A DNA stretch of 64,000 nucleotides from Paenibacillus uliginis N3/975. Its GTDB lineage: Bacteria; Bacillota; Bacilli; Paenibacillales; Paenibacillaceae. The position numbers and the translations under genes were made by a program. This document shows, one piece after another, positions 9,378-17,181 of the stretch. Below the pieces are notes generated by a model. The model saw only the letters and a list, made by a program, of their open reading frames with translations, made no database searches and was not told the DNA's origin. How positions within the stretch are numbered: the first letter of the stretch is position 1; each line of letters opens with the position of its first letter. The stretch is from NCBI RefSeq assembly GCF_900177425.1, contig NZ_LT840184.1, forward strand, positions 4,691,705-4,755,704, written 5' to 3'.

Positions 9378-10151
9378 CTATGCATAAATCACCATACTCC
9401 CGCAGTAATCACATTCCTTAGCTTCACTAGGATTAATCGTCGTTTTGGCACCACAGCCGGGGCACTCCATTGTTTTCGGAAGTTTAGACTCGGATACTGT
9501 TGACTTATCCATATCATTCTCTAATCTATGGTTTTGACCAAAGTTGATATTAATAACATTCTTACTGGCACTAAACGGAGTTTGCACCTCTCTTTTAATT
9601 TTTGAAGGAAGCGGTTTCAGCTCCACTATTCCATTCCCAACCGTACCGAAAGGTAGAAGTTTATGATCGATCATGTACTGCAGATCATCGATAACGCGTT
9701 TCGGTTTTTGCCGGGACCTCTCAGCGATCTCATGAATCCGGATAATCTGATGATCAAGTATCAATTCCTTATACAGCTGCATCAATCGGACAAAGCGACT
9801 CTTTTCTTTTATTTCATAGAACACGAGCACCGCCACCGAAACCATAAATATAATGCCGAAAATGATCATATAATCTTGAACTGCTTGTACCCTCTCTTCA
9901 GGTGGCAGATCATTGTATCCGATCATTCCGAAGAACATAACAACAATAAAGCTGATGACCAGTTGAACGGACAGCATTCTAAAATTATATCCCCTCCGAT
10001 AATTATGACGATGTGTCAATAATATACGGAGTACTCCCAGCGGAAGAAACACCGGGAAAAACAATAACGTTCCCATAAAGATTAGAGCATCCAGCTTAGT
10101 AACCGAATACTTATGATTTTCTATTGATTCCACCGGAGTTACGGTCTTCAT
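9378..10151 (-). CDS. membrane protein with winged-helix-like segment and C-terminal zinc ribbon (first paralogue)
   Basis: 257 residues. Three predicted membrane helices in the first 115 residues, then a soluble part with a winged-helix-like segment (IHEIAERSRQKPKRVIDDLQY), the INFGQN motif shared with its neighbour, and a C-terminal zinc ribbon CPGCG...CDYCG. ATG at 10151 chosen for the GGAGGG 9 bases upstream. I do not recognise a named family. Its place next to an SPFH protein with zinc ribbons recalls the membrane partners of YdjI in the B. subtilis ydjFGHI operon, but that is analogy only. Confidence 0.7.
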   Translation of the reverse strand: MKTVTPVESIENHKYSVTKLDALIFMGTLLFFPVFLPLGVLRILLTHRHNYRRGYNFRMLSVQLVISFIVVMFFGMIGYNDLPPEERVQAVQDYMIIFGIIFMVSVAVLVFYEIKEKSRFVRLMQLYKELILDHQIIRIHEIAERSRQKPKRVIDDLQYMIDHKLLPFGTVGNGIVELKPLPSKIKREVQTPFSASKNVININFGQNHRLENDMDKSTVSESKLPKTMECPGCGAKTTINPSEAKECDYCGSMVIYA

Positions 10152-10188
10152 TCTTTCAAACCCTCCTGTCAATCGCTTGTTATATGAC

Positions 10189-10956
10189 TTATGAAGTACT
10201 GGCTTTTAACCGAACCAACTGAGTATTGCGTTCCATTAATATTGTTAGAGTCTCGTGTATTTGTTGAATGGTCTCTTCAGCTAATTTATCTTGAAGATCA
10301 TGCTCGGCTCCTGTTATTAGTTTCACTTGATCCTCGAGTACACTGATTCTTTGCCGTATGATGTCCTCGATGGCATAAAGAGATTGGTGCGTTATCGGAT
10401 CGCTGTAACGGAAGCTTTCTTCCAGCTCAAGCAGAAGCTTGTTTAAGACGCTACCCTGCTCCAATTCAAGTCCGGATAGTTGCTCGCGGATGGATGCAAT
10501 CCATGCGACAGCCTCTTTCTGAGTGGACAGGGACGAACTTTCTTTATTTTCCTGAGACATGGCATACTTGCCGACTAGAGATACAAGACCAAGCACACCT
10601 ACGGTTAAGAGGAATGTAATCAAGTGAATAGATAGATATGCATTCACCGTTAACCTAAACATATACCCGAAGAGCACAATTTCAAGGAGCACAGTAAGAG
10701 CATAAATACCGATTACGACACTAGAAGCAATATAAAAAGGTGCGCGAACAGCAAACCGATTCGTACCACTTACCATACGAAACATAAAAAATAGGATCAT
10801 CCCCTCTGCGCACGCGGCTGCCGCTCCGGATATCCATGGATGCAGCGTTCTTGTTCCAGCTCCGTTTCCGATAAAACCAAACAGTAGTATTGTTATCAGC
10901 GGCAGTAGTACCCCGGCACCCAAAATCCAATTTCTTATATCAACCCTTTTAGTCAA
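10189..10956 (-). CDS. four-helix membrane protein with cytoplasmic coiled coil, unknown function
   Basis: 255 residues. Four hydrophobic segments fall in the first 130 residues, followed by a soluble, charged, heptad-rich region (about 135-250) that probably forms a coiled coil. TTG start with GAGGGA a few bases upstream. It lies 14 bases after the SPFH gene and 37 before the first zinc-ribbon paralogue, so all four are likely one transcript. No recognised family; a role as membrane partner for the SPFH protein is inferred from position. Confidence 0.65.
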   Translation of the reverse strand: MTKRVDIRNWILGAGVLLPLITILLFGFIGNGAGTRTLHPWISGAAAACAEGMILFFMFRMVSGTNRFAVRAPFYIASSVVIGIYALTVLLEIVLFGYMFRLTVNAYLSIHLITFLLTVGVLGLVSLVGKYAMSQENKESSSLSTQKEAVAWIASIREQLSGLELEQGSVLNKLLLELEESFRYSDPITHQSLYAIEDIIRQRISVLEDQVKLITGAEHDLQDKLAEETIQQIHETLTILMERNTQLVRLKASTS

Positions 10957-10970
10957 ACTGTTCCCTCGCT

Positions 10971-12281
10971 TTACGTCAGTTTATTTCCACATTCCATACA
11001 AAATTTTTGCCCTGGCTTAATTTCATGATCACAGCTACCACATTTGAGAACAGTACTGCTTCCGCAGCTTGGACAGAATTTTGCCTGTTCATTCAGCGAT
11101 TCACCACATTCACGGCAAGGCCTAGGCATGAACTTCCCACAGCTACTGCATGATTCTGCATCAACGGCCACATCTTGTCCACAGGACGGACATGGATGAT
11201 ACGGATCACCATAGTGGAGGCAAAACTTTGAATTGGGGGGAATTGGATTGCCGCAATCACTGCACATCATCATAGCTGCAGTATCTTGCTGTCCTGTGCG
11301 GACGGGTTGACCACATCCGGAACAATAAACCGCTTCAGAATGATTTAGATTACCGCACTTGGAACAGGCTTTTTGCGCTACGGCCAAATCGCCCGATCCT
11401 TGAATATTTACTTCTCCGCTTATACGGTTCATTGCATCATACATGGGGTTAACCATTCCGAGGCCCATCCCTACGCCAAGTCCGGCACCGATGAATCCGG
11501 AGTTTGACCCGGGGTTTTTCGCTACACCTTCCAACGTGTCAAAGGATCGCTCCTGGTGATATGTATAACCGATAATGTCCATTTCCGCTTTTTTAGCTAA
11601 TGCTTCTTTTAAACGGATTGCGGCTGGATCGTTATCCGGGATATTGATCGAATCCACATAAAAATTTAGTAAAGACAGCCCTATGTCTTGGAAAGCAGGA
11701 GCAATAGCCCCATGAATATGTTTGGATATTTCGGCGGCGTAGGCGTTGATTTCCACCACACTGATTTTTTTATGAACGATATACGAGGATATGATTTCAT
11801 GAATGTTCGACATGAGCACGCCTCGAAAATATTTAACCAGAGTATTCTGATCAAATGATGGAAGCGTCCCCACCATTTTGAGCAGAAACTTGCGTGAATC
11901 TTCAATCTGCACACCAAATTGGCCGAAAGCCCGCAGCGATACAAGGATGTTGTATTTAGGATCCTGAAGCTGGATAGGTGAATTCGTTCCCCACTTTACA
12001 TCCAGCGAACGAAGCTTATTAACGAACCAAACTTCAGCAGCAAAAGGCGACTTTCCGCCAAAAGGAAGATTCACAATGTTTGATAAAATCGGAATATTCG
12101 CCGTATTTAACGTATGGCGTCCTGCTGTAAACAAATCCAGAGCTTGACCACCTTTAAACAAAATGACTTCCTGTGATTCATTTACAATCAATTGGGTCCA
12201 CGTGCCAAGCTCCTGATTGGGATAACACCAAGCGAAAACTCCCGGCGGTCCGTCGTATTTAATAACCTCAATGATAGCCAT
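10971..12281 (-). CDS. SPFH (YdjI-like) protein with five C-terminal zinc ribbons
   Basis: 436 residues. An SPFH/band-7-like domain fills about residues 25-230, followed by a Gly/Met-rich linker (about 270-290) and five CxxC zinc ribbons: 306/309/320/323, 340/343/354/357, 364/367/378/381, 389/392/403/406 and 414/417/428/431. The second has Tyr357 where the fourth cysteine should be. No membrane helix, so it is probably recruited to membrane by partners, as described for YdjI. ATG at 12281 chosen for AGGAG 8 bases upstream. First gene of a four-gene cluster inserted between obg and the threonine operon. Confidence 0.8.
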   Translation of the reverse strand: MAIIEVIKYDGPPGVFAWCYPNQELGTWTQLIVNESQEVILFKGGQALDLFTAGRHTLNTANIPILSNIVNLPFGGKSPFAAEVWFVNKLRSLDVKWGTNSPIQLQDPKYNILVSLRAFGQFGVQIEDSRKFLLKMVGTLPSFDQNTLVKYFRGVLMSNIHEIISSYIVHKKISVVEINAYAAEISKHIHGAIAPAFQDIGLSLLNFYVDSINIPDNDPAAIRLKEALAKKAEMDIIGYTYHQERSFDTLEGVAKNPGSNSGFIGAGLGVGMGLGMVNPMYDAMNRISGEVNIQGSGDLAVAQKACSKCGNLNHSEAVYCSGCGQPVRTGQQDTAAMMMCSDCGNPIPPNSKFCLHYGDPYHPCPSCGQDVAVDAESCSSCGKFMPRPCRECGESLNEQAKFCPSCGSSTVLKCGSCDHEIKPGQKFCMECGNKLT

Positions 12282-12359
12282 CTTTCGCACTCCTTTTACA
12301 TCAGTTCAGCACATCTTAAGATCTATTTTAATTAGGTACTTATTTACTACATTATTGTA

Positions 12360-12385
12360 TACGAAAATCGGGACATTTTGGGTCA
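12360..12385 (-). promoter_or_regulatory. possible ECF-type promoter of the SPFH cluster
   Basis: Minus-strand TGACCC (12380-12385), 16 bases, then CGTA (12360-12363) resembles the layout of sigma-W promoters, but the -35 lacks the usual AAC. A sigma-A reading (TTGACC to TACAAT) would need a 21-base spacer. Weak on sequence alone. Confidence 0.25.
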
Positions 12386-12407
12386 AAAAATTGGAAAATA
12401 ATAAAAA

Positions 12408-12440
12408 TACCGCTTAACCCATGATTAGAGTTAAGCGGTA
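12408..12440 (-). terminator. terminator of spo0B-obg
   Basis: An 11-base perfect stem (12408-12418 and 12430-12440) just after the obg stop, followed on the minus strand by a long T-rich stretch. Confidence 0.9.
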
Positions 12441-12447
12441 TGGTCTT

Positions 12448-13758
12448 CTAGTAATAACTGCTGCCTTCTACAAACTCAAATTCAAAATCTCCAATGCGCA
12501 CCAGAGTGCCTTCGGTCGCACCGCGACGGCGAAGTTCCTCATCGACTCCCATATGACGGAGAGTACGGGCAAGCTTCAGAATCGCATCATGCGAGTTCAT
12601 CTGCATCCGCTTAAGCATACGCTCGATGCGTTCGCTATGCACGACATACATCTCGTTATCACGAGTAATCGTAAACGCATTGTCATCCTTTTTATCAAAT
12701 TTATATACTTTACGTTCTGCAATCGCGGCGACATCTTCAACTACAGGCTCTTCTGGAATCTCGTCCAAAATAGCAGCTGCACGATACAAGAGTTCCTGAA
12801 TGCCTTTGCGCGTCAGCGATGAAATTGGCATAATCTCAAGATCCGGCCGCACGGTCTTCACTTGTTCACGAAACGCTTTCAGGTTTTCTTCCGCATCAGG
12901 CATGTCCATTTTGTTAGCTGCAACGATTTGAGGTCGCTCTGCCAATATCGGGTTATACAGTCTGATCTCTTCGTTGATCTTCTGCCAGTCTTCGAATGGA
13001 TCTCTTCCTTCGGAACCCGACATGTCCACAACATGGATGATGACACGTGTCCGTTCCACATGACGCAAAAATTCATGTCCGAGTCCTACTCCTTCATGTG
13101 CGCCTTCAATGAGACCTGGAAGATCTGCCATCACGAAGCTTCGTCCATCCCCAACATCAACCATGCCCAAATTAGGAGTTATCGTTGTAAAGTGATACGC
13201 ACCAATCTTAGGCTGCGCTGCCGAAACGACCGACAACAGTGTAGATTTCCCGACGCTCGGAAAACCAACGAGTCCGATATCAGCCATCACCTTCAGCTCC
13301 ATAACGACATAGCGTTCTTGGCCTTCTTCACCATTCTCGGCAAGCTCAGGCGCCGGATTATTCGGTGTGGCAAAACGAATATTTCCCCGTCCACCCCGTC
13401 CACCGCGAGCAACGACAACCTGTTGTCCGTGGCGGGTCATATCCGCAATTACTTCTCCTGTATCGTCATCAAGAAGCACCGTTCCCGGAGGAATTCTAAC
13501 AACCATATTTTCGGCATTAGCCCCATGCTGGCTTTTGTTCCGGCCTTTCTCTCCCCGTTTCGCTTTAAAGTGCCGCTGGTAACGGAAATCCATTAGTGTA
13601 CGGAGTCCTTCATCAACGCGGAAGATCACATCTCCACCCTTGCCGCCATCTCCTCCGCCAGGACCACCCTCAGGCACATATTTCTCACGGCGAAACGCAA
13701 TAAGTCCATCTCCGCCGTCTCCGCCTTTGACAAAAATCTTTGCTTTATCTACAAACAT
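12448..13758 (-). CDS. obg: GTPase Obg
   Basis: 436 residues. Glycine-rich Obg domain (1-158), G domain with P-loop GFPSVGKST (165-173), DLPG switch and NKMD, and the C-terminal OCT domain seen in Gram-positive Obg. It acts in late 50S assembly and stress signalling and is needed for Spo0A phosphorelay activation in B. subtilis. Transcribed right behind spo0B, the conserved Bacillales arrangement. Confidence 0.97.
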   Translation of the reverse strand: MFVDKAKIFVKGGDGGDGLIAFRREKYVPEGGPGGGDGGKGGDVIFRVDEGLRTLMDFRYQRHFKAKRGEKGRNKSQHGANAENMVVRIPPGTVLLDDDTGEVIADMTRHGQQVVVARGGRGGRGNIRFATPNNPAPELAENGEEGQERYVVMELKVMADIGLVGFPSVGKSTLLSVVSAAQPKIGAYHFTTITPNLGMVDVGDGRSFVMADLPGLIEGAHEGVGLGHEFLRHVERTRVIIHVVDMSGSEGRDPFEDWQKINEEIRLYNPILAERPQIVAANKMDMPDAEENLKAFREQVKTVRPDLEIMPISSLTRKGIQELLYRAAAILDEIPEEPVVEDVAAIAERKVYKFDKKDDNAFTITRDNEMYVVHSERIERMLKRMQMNSHDAILKLARTLRHMGVDEELRRRGATEGTLVRIGDFEFEFVEGSSYY

Positions 13759-13771
13759 GGATTCACCTTCC

Positions 13772-14512
13772 TCAAGTCACATACGGTAAACAAAGCCGAT
13801 ATGTCGTATTGTCCGTATGGATCTGCTCCATCCGGATACCTTTGTCATGTACTGCAAGTTGTATCTTCTGCTTTAAGCTGTCTTGATCACCGAAAAAACC
13901 TTCTCCATCGAATTCAGCAATCAATTCTTCTCCCTGTTCCATAAATGTCAGAGTCAACAGCCGGTCCTCTTCCCATGTTGAGTGCCCACCAATTTGGTAT
14001 GCCTGCACAACTTCCATAATGGACTGCGTAAAATTCTCCTCAGCCTCGGTCGTCAACTTCCCATCCAATTGGACAAAATCCACAACATCAACATCCAATT
14101 GTAAGCCGGTGTTAAACGTTCGATATGAATGAAGATAAAGAACCAACGAAGGAATGCCCAGTTTCGAAATTTTACTGTCCTGCAGCATACGTTCCTTTAT
14201 TCTTTCCACACATTGCACTGATTTATCAAGCTTCCCCAGTTGAATATATCCATATAAAATTTGAAGCTCATTCATCCAATCGTGACGGTGGTGGTTCAGT
14301 GTCTGAATGGCGTTCTGCTCCAAGCTTTTCTGGTTCGTTCGCTGTCTCTGTACTTCTGTACGCCGGGCATACCAAGCAGCACCGAACGAGGCGGCTGCAG
14401 ACCAAATTGTCAATATTATTCCGGCTGCATACGTAGGATTCCATAACATCCAGGCTGCAGGCAGCACGGATGATAATCCAATACCAGCCGCTATCCATTT
14501 CCAGGAATTCAT
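13772..14512 (-). CDS. spo0B: sporulation phosphotransferase Spo0B, membrane-anchored form
   Basis: 246 residues. The helical hairpin signature NHHRHDWMNELQ carries His77, equivalent to the phosphorylated His30 of B. subtilis Spo0B, which passes phosphate from Spo0F to Spo0A. The C-terminal half is a degenerate kinase-like domain. Unlike the soluble 192-residue B. subtilis protein, residues 5-48 hold two hydrophobic segments, so this version is probably membrane-bound. ATG at 14512 chosen for GGGGAG upstream. Located between rpmA and obg as in other Bacillales. Confidence 0.88.
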   Translation of the reverse strand: MNSWKWIAAGIGLSSVLPAAWMLWNPTYAAGIILTIWSAAASFGAAWYARRTEVQRQRTNQKSLEQNAIQTLNHHRHDWMNELQILYGYIQLGKLDKSVQCVERIKERMLQDSKISKLGIPSLVLYLHSYRTFNTGLQLDVDVVDFVQLDGKLTTEAEENFTQSIMEVVQAYQIGGHSTWEEDRLLTLTFMEQGEELIAEFDGEGFFGDQDSLKQKIQLAVHDKGIRMEQIHTDNTTYRLCLPYVT

Positions 14513-14560
14513 CGTTTCTCCCCGTTCCTCCACAACAATCGGTTACTTTCACCAAATCAC

Positions 14561-14569
14561 AGTATACCA
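14561..14569 (-). promoter_or_regulatory. extended -10 promoter for spo0B-obg (candidate)
   Basis: Minus-strand TGGTATACT gives an extended -10 box ending at 14561; there is no good -35 box. It lies between the rpmA terminator and spo0B, which needs a start of its own or readthrough from rpmA. Confidence 0.45.
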
Positions 14570-14622
14570 TAGTCTTTAGCAGGGATTCATCACTCGTATT
14601 CAAGTTTATTGCTATTTTCTTC

Positions 14623-14659
14623 AAAAAAAAGAAGCCCCGGCATAGTTGCCGGAGACTTC
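14623..14659 (-). terminator. terminator of rplU-prp-rpmA
   Basis: A GC-rich stem with a 4-base loop followed by eight T residues on the minus strand, 29 bases after the rpmA stop. It separates the ribosomal operon from spo0B. Confidence 0.85.
14631..14659 (-). promoter_or_regulatory. hairpin downstream of rpmA promoter-distal end, placed between spo0B and rpmA units
   Basis: This stem (14631-14642 with 14647-14659) followed by eight A on the plus strand gives a T-run on the minus strand and is the rpmA terminator; listed in full in the next entry for its role. Confidence 0.3.
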
Positions 14660-14687
14660 TTAATCTGTAAGCCGTTTAAGAAACGAT

Positions 14688-14999
14688 TTACGCTTCCACT
14701 GCAGCCGCTACAGGAGCGACCTCAACCGGGTAGACGCTCACTTTCTTGCGATCACGACCCCAACGTTCGAATTTCACAACGCCTTCGACTTTCGCAAACA
14801 AAGTATCGTCTTTACCGATGCCCACGTTTGTGCCTGGGTGAATTTTCGTTCCGCGTTGGCGAACCAAGATGCTGCCACCAGTCACGAGTTGACCGTCTGC
14901 ACGTTTCACGCCCAAACGTTTCGCTTGGCTATCACGACCGTTCTTTGTGGAACCTACACCTTTTTTCGATGCGAATAACTGAAGATCCAATTTCAACAT
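14688..14999 (-). CDS. rpmA: 50S ribosomal protein L27 with cleavable N-terminal extension
   Basis: 103 residues. Large-subunit protein whose N-terminus reaches the peptidyl transferase centre. It starts MLKLDLQLFA ahead of SKKG, the Firmicutes extension that Prp removes after LQLFA. GGAGGT precedes the ATG. Last gene of rplU-prp-rpmA. Confidence 0.97.
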   Translation of the reverse strand: MLKLDLQLFASKKGVGSTKNGRDSQAKRLGVKRADGQLVTGGSILVRQRGTKIHPGTNVGIGKDDTLFAKVEGVVKFERWGRDRKKVSVYPVEVAPVAAAVEA

Positions 15000-15004
15000 G
15001 TTGT

Positions 15005-15349
15005 CTACCTCCTTCTTTTAGTATTCTGTTCTTGTATTTGAATATACTCACGGTATGAATCTGCAATTCCTCGTAACATCAGAACCATAGATTCGAGAAG
15101 CAACTGCACCTGACCAGACACCGATTCGTCTTCCACAGGCGGAACAATACCGCTGAGAAAGCCGCCCTTCATCTTGGTCTCCATAACGGTACCGGTTAAC
15201 GCCTCAATGGAGTTTACCGTTCCCACCGTAACACTGGATACACCAGCGCACACGATATCTTGTCCGCGGGGAGCATAACCTGCATGTCCCTTGACTTCAA
15301 AGCCATGGATTCGGCCGTTTTCCTTACGCGTAATCTGTACAGTAATCAT
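15005..15349 (-). CDS. prp: ribosomal-processing cysteine protease Prp
   Basis: 114 residues, YsxB family. The catalytic pair is visible as His22 in GHAGYAP and Cys34 in DIVCAGVS. It cuts the N-terminal extension of L27, encoded by the next gene 5 bases away. Position between rplU and rpmA is the conserved one. Confidence 0.95.
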   Translation of the reverse strand: MITVQITRKENGRIHGFEVKGHAGYAPRGQDIVCAGVSSVTVGTVNSIEALTGTVMETKMKGGFLSGIVPPVEDESVSGQVQLLLESMVLMLRGIADSYREYIQIQEQNTKRRR

Positions 15350-15361
15350 TACCGCACCTTC

Positions 15362-15673
15362 TTACGCTTGGATTTTCTCGATGGTTACTTTTGTATAAGG
15401 TTGACGATGACCTTGCTTTTTGTGGTAGTTTTTCTTCGGTTTGTATTTGAATACAACGACCTTCTGGCCTTTACCGTGTTTCTCCACTTTCGCAGTTACA
15501 GTTGCACCAGAAACAACTGGTGTACCTGCTACCAAACCGTCCTCTTTAGAAACGGCCAGTACACGGTCGAAAGTCACGCTTTCTCCGTCACCTGCATTCA
15601 GCTTCTCGATGAACAATACATCGCCTTCTTGAACTTTGTATTGTTTACCACCTGTTTCGATAATAGCGTACAT
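15362..15673 (-). CDS. rplU: 50S ribosomal protein L21
   Basis: 103 residues from MYAIIETGGKQYKV. The ATG at 15673 has AGGAGGTG 7 bases upstream, which excludes an upstream in-frame start. First gene of the ribosomal operon, behind a leader of about 120 bases. Confidence 0.97.
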   Translation of the reverse strand: MYAIIETGGKQYKVQEGDVLFIEKLNAGDGESVTFDRVLAVSKEDGLVAGTPVVSGATVTAKVEKHGKGQKVVVFKYKPKKNYHKKQGHRQPYTKVTIEKIQA

Positions 15674-15796
15674 TTGCTTGCACCTCCTCATGTCTCAGAC
15701 TCGCCTAATTCAGGTGTCCAATCATATAATGACCGTCCTTGTATACCCGATCGGAGCGGTTACAGCATGTGCAGCAATTGCTCACTAAACACATAC
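15674..15796 (-). promoter_or_regulatory. L21 leader region
   Basis: The transcript from the promoter at 15803-15832 has about 120 untranslated bases before rplU. Firmicutes usually carry a structured L21 leader here that is thought to mediate ribosomal-protein autoregulation. I infer it from position and length; I did not verify the consensus fold. Confidence 0.45.
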
Positions 15797-15802
15797 CTGA
15801 AG

Positions 15803-15832
15803 ATCATATCATATTGCCCATGATTCCGTCAA
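15803..15832 (-). promoter_or_regulatory. rplU-prp-rpmA promoter
   Basis: Minus-strand -35 TTGACG (15827-15832), 18-base spacer, -10 TATGAT (15803-15808). Confidence 0.75.
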
Positions 15833-15844
15833 TACCTACCACAC

Positions 15845-17071
15845 TTACATTATGCCTGTCCCACCACAGGATGTACAAGTTCTAGAATAGGGGGCGGCCG
15901 AGCTTTCTCGTGCCTTCTTGCGAGTCATTTCAAGCAGTCCAAGCTTCGTCCAACCTACCACAAAACTTTTGGTCCGATCCTTACGGATGCCCGCTTCCAT
16001 TGCGGCAATAACCTCATGTCTATGCTCTTCCTCTTCCATATCGATGAAATCTACAATAATAATACCACCAATGTCCCGAAGCCGGATGATTCTCGCAATT
16101 TCACGGGCAGCATGTAGATTGGTACGGGTGACTGTATCCTCAAAATTATCTCCGCCAATATACTTCGCTGTATTAACGTCAATAACGGTAAGTGCCTCGG
16201 TCTGATCAATAACGATCGTCCCTCCACCCGGGAGTGAGATTTGCCGGGAAAAACCCGACTTTAACTGTTCTTCTACACCGTATGCTTGAAAAATATGATT
16301 TTTCCCCTCGTATACCCGCATTTGAGGTTTAACTCCAGGTACCAAATCGGATAAATAACATTCCGCTTCTTTCGCATCCCGTTCACGGTCTATGATCAAT
16401 TCATCATTCAGAGGATCAAAGGCATCCCGGAGAAACCTTTGAAGAATCCCCAAATCGCGATGCAGAAGATCAGGGGATTCCGATGTATGCGCGCGTTCCA
16501 TAATCCGCTCCCACTCCATCCGCAGCATCTCCAAATCTCCCGCAACGGATTCAACAGGTTCATCCTCGGATACGGTACGCATAATAATACCCTCTTCCCC
16601 GCTCCTTAATCGCTCACCGATCATTTTGAGACGCATTCTTTCAGCTTCTCGCTGTATTTTCTTGGACACGGCCACATAATCGGACTTTGGCATAAACACC
16701 ATACACCTGCCAGGCAGGGAGAAGTGGGTTGTTACCCTTGCTCCTTTGCCTCCCCTTGGTTCTTTCATAACCTGGACAACCAATTCTTGTCCCACAGAGA
16801 GCAGTTCCGCAATGGATGGTTTGTTCTTGGGCTGTTTCTCTAAATGTGGATGAAGAACATCATCCACATATAAAAAAGCATTCTTTTTCAATCCAATATC
16901 AACAAAGGCCGCCTGCATGCCTGGAAGCACATTGACCACTCTTCCTTTATAAAAACTTCCAACGACACTTTGTTCCCGACCTCGCTCTGCTGCATATTCT
17001 ACGAGCCTGCCATCTTCGATGAGGGCCATCTGAATGGTATCCGGTTCACAGTGAACAATCATTTGTTTCAT
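15845..17071 (-). CDS. ribonuclease E/G family protein
   Basis: 408 residues. S1-like RNA-binding domain (about 38-125), then the RNase E/G catalytic region with the metal-binding acidic residues Asp298 (VIDVNT) and Asp341 (VDFIDM), and the zinc-link pair Cys399/Cys402 near the C-terminus. Such RNase G-like enzymes act on 16S maturation and mRNA decay. Short, without the long C-terminal scaffold of RNase E. Lies between spoIVFB and rplU; AAGAGGTG upstream of ATG. Confidence 0.9.
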   Translation of the reverse strand: MKQMIVHCEPDTIQMALIEDGRLVEYAAERGREQSVVGSFYKGRVVNVLPGMQAAFVDIGLKKNAFLYVDDVLHPHLEKQPKNKPSIAELLSVGQELVVQVMKEPRGGKGARVTTHFSLPGRCMVFMPKSDYVAVSKKIQREAERMRLKMIGERLRSGEEGIIMRTVSEDEPVESVAGDLEMLRMEWERIMERAHTSESPDLLHRDLGILQRFLRDAFDPLNDELIIDRERDAKEAECYLSDLVPGVKPQMRVYEGKNHIFQAYGVEEQLKSGFSRQISLPGGGTIVIDQTEALTVIDVNTAKYIGGDNFEDTVTRTNLHAAREIARIIRLRDIGGIIIVDFIDMEEEEHRHEVIAAMEAGIRKDRTKSFVVGWTKLGLLEMTRKKARESSAAPYSRTCTSCGGTGIM

Positions 17072-17181
17072 GGCTTCACCTCTTTATGGAAGACTAATCT
17101 ACTGTACAATCCTATCACGAGTCAGCTCAGACGGGATATATTACATAGTGAATTCCTGTACAATATTTCTTTTGAACAAAA

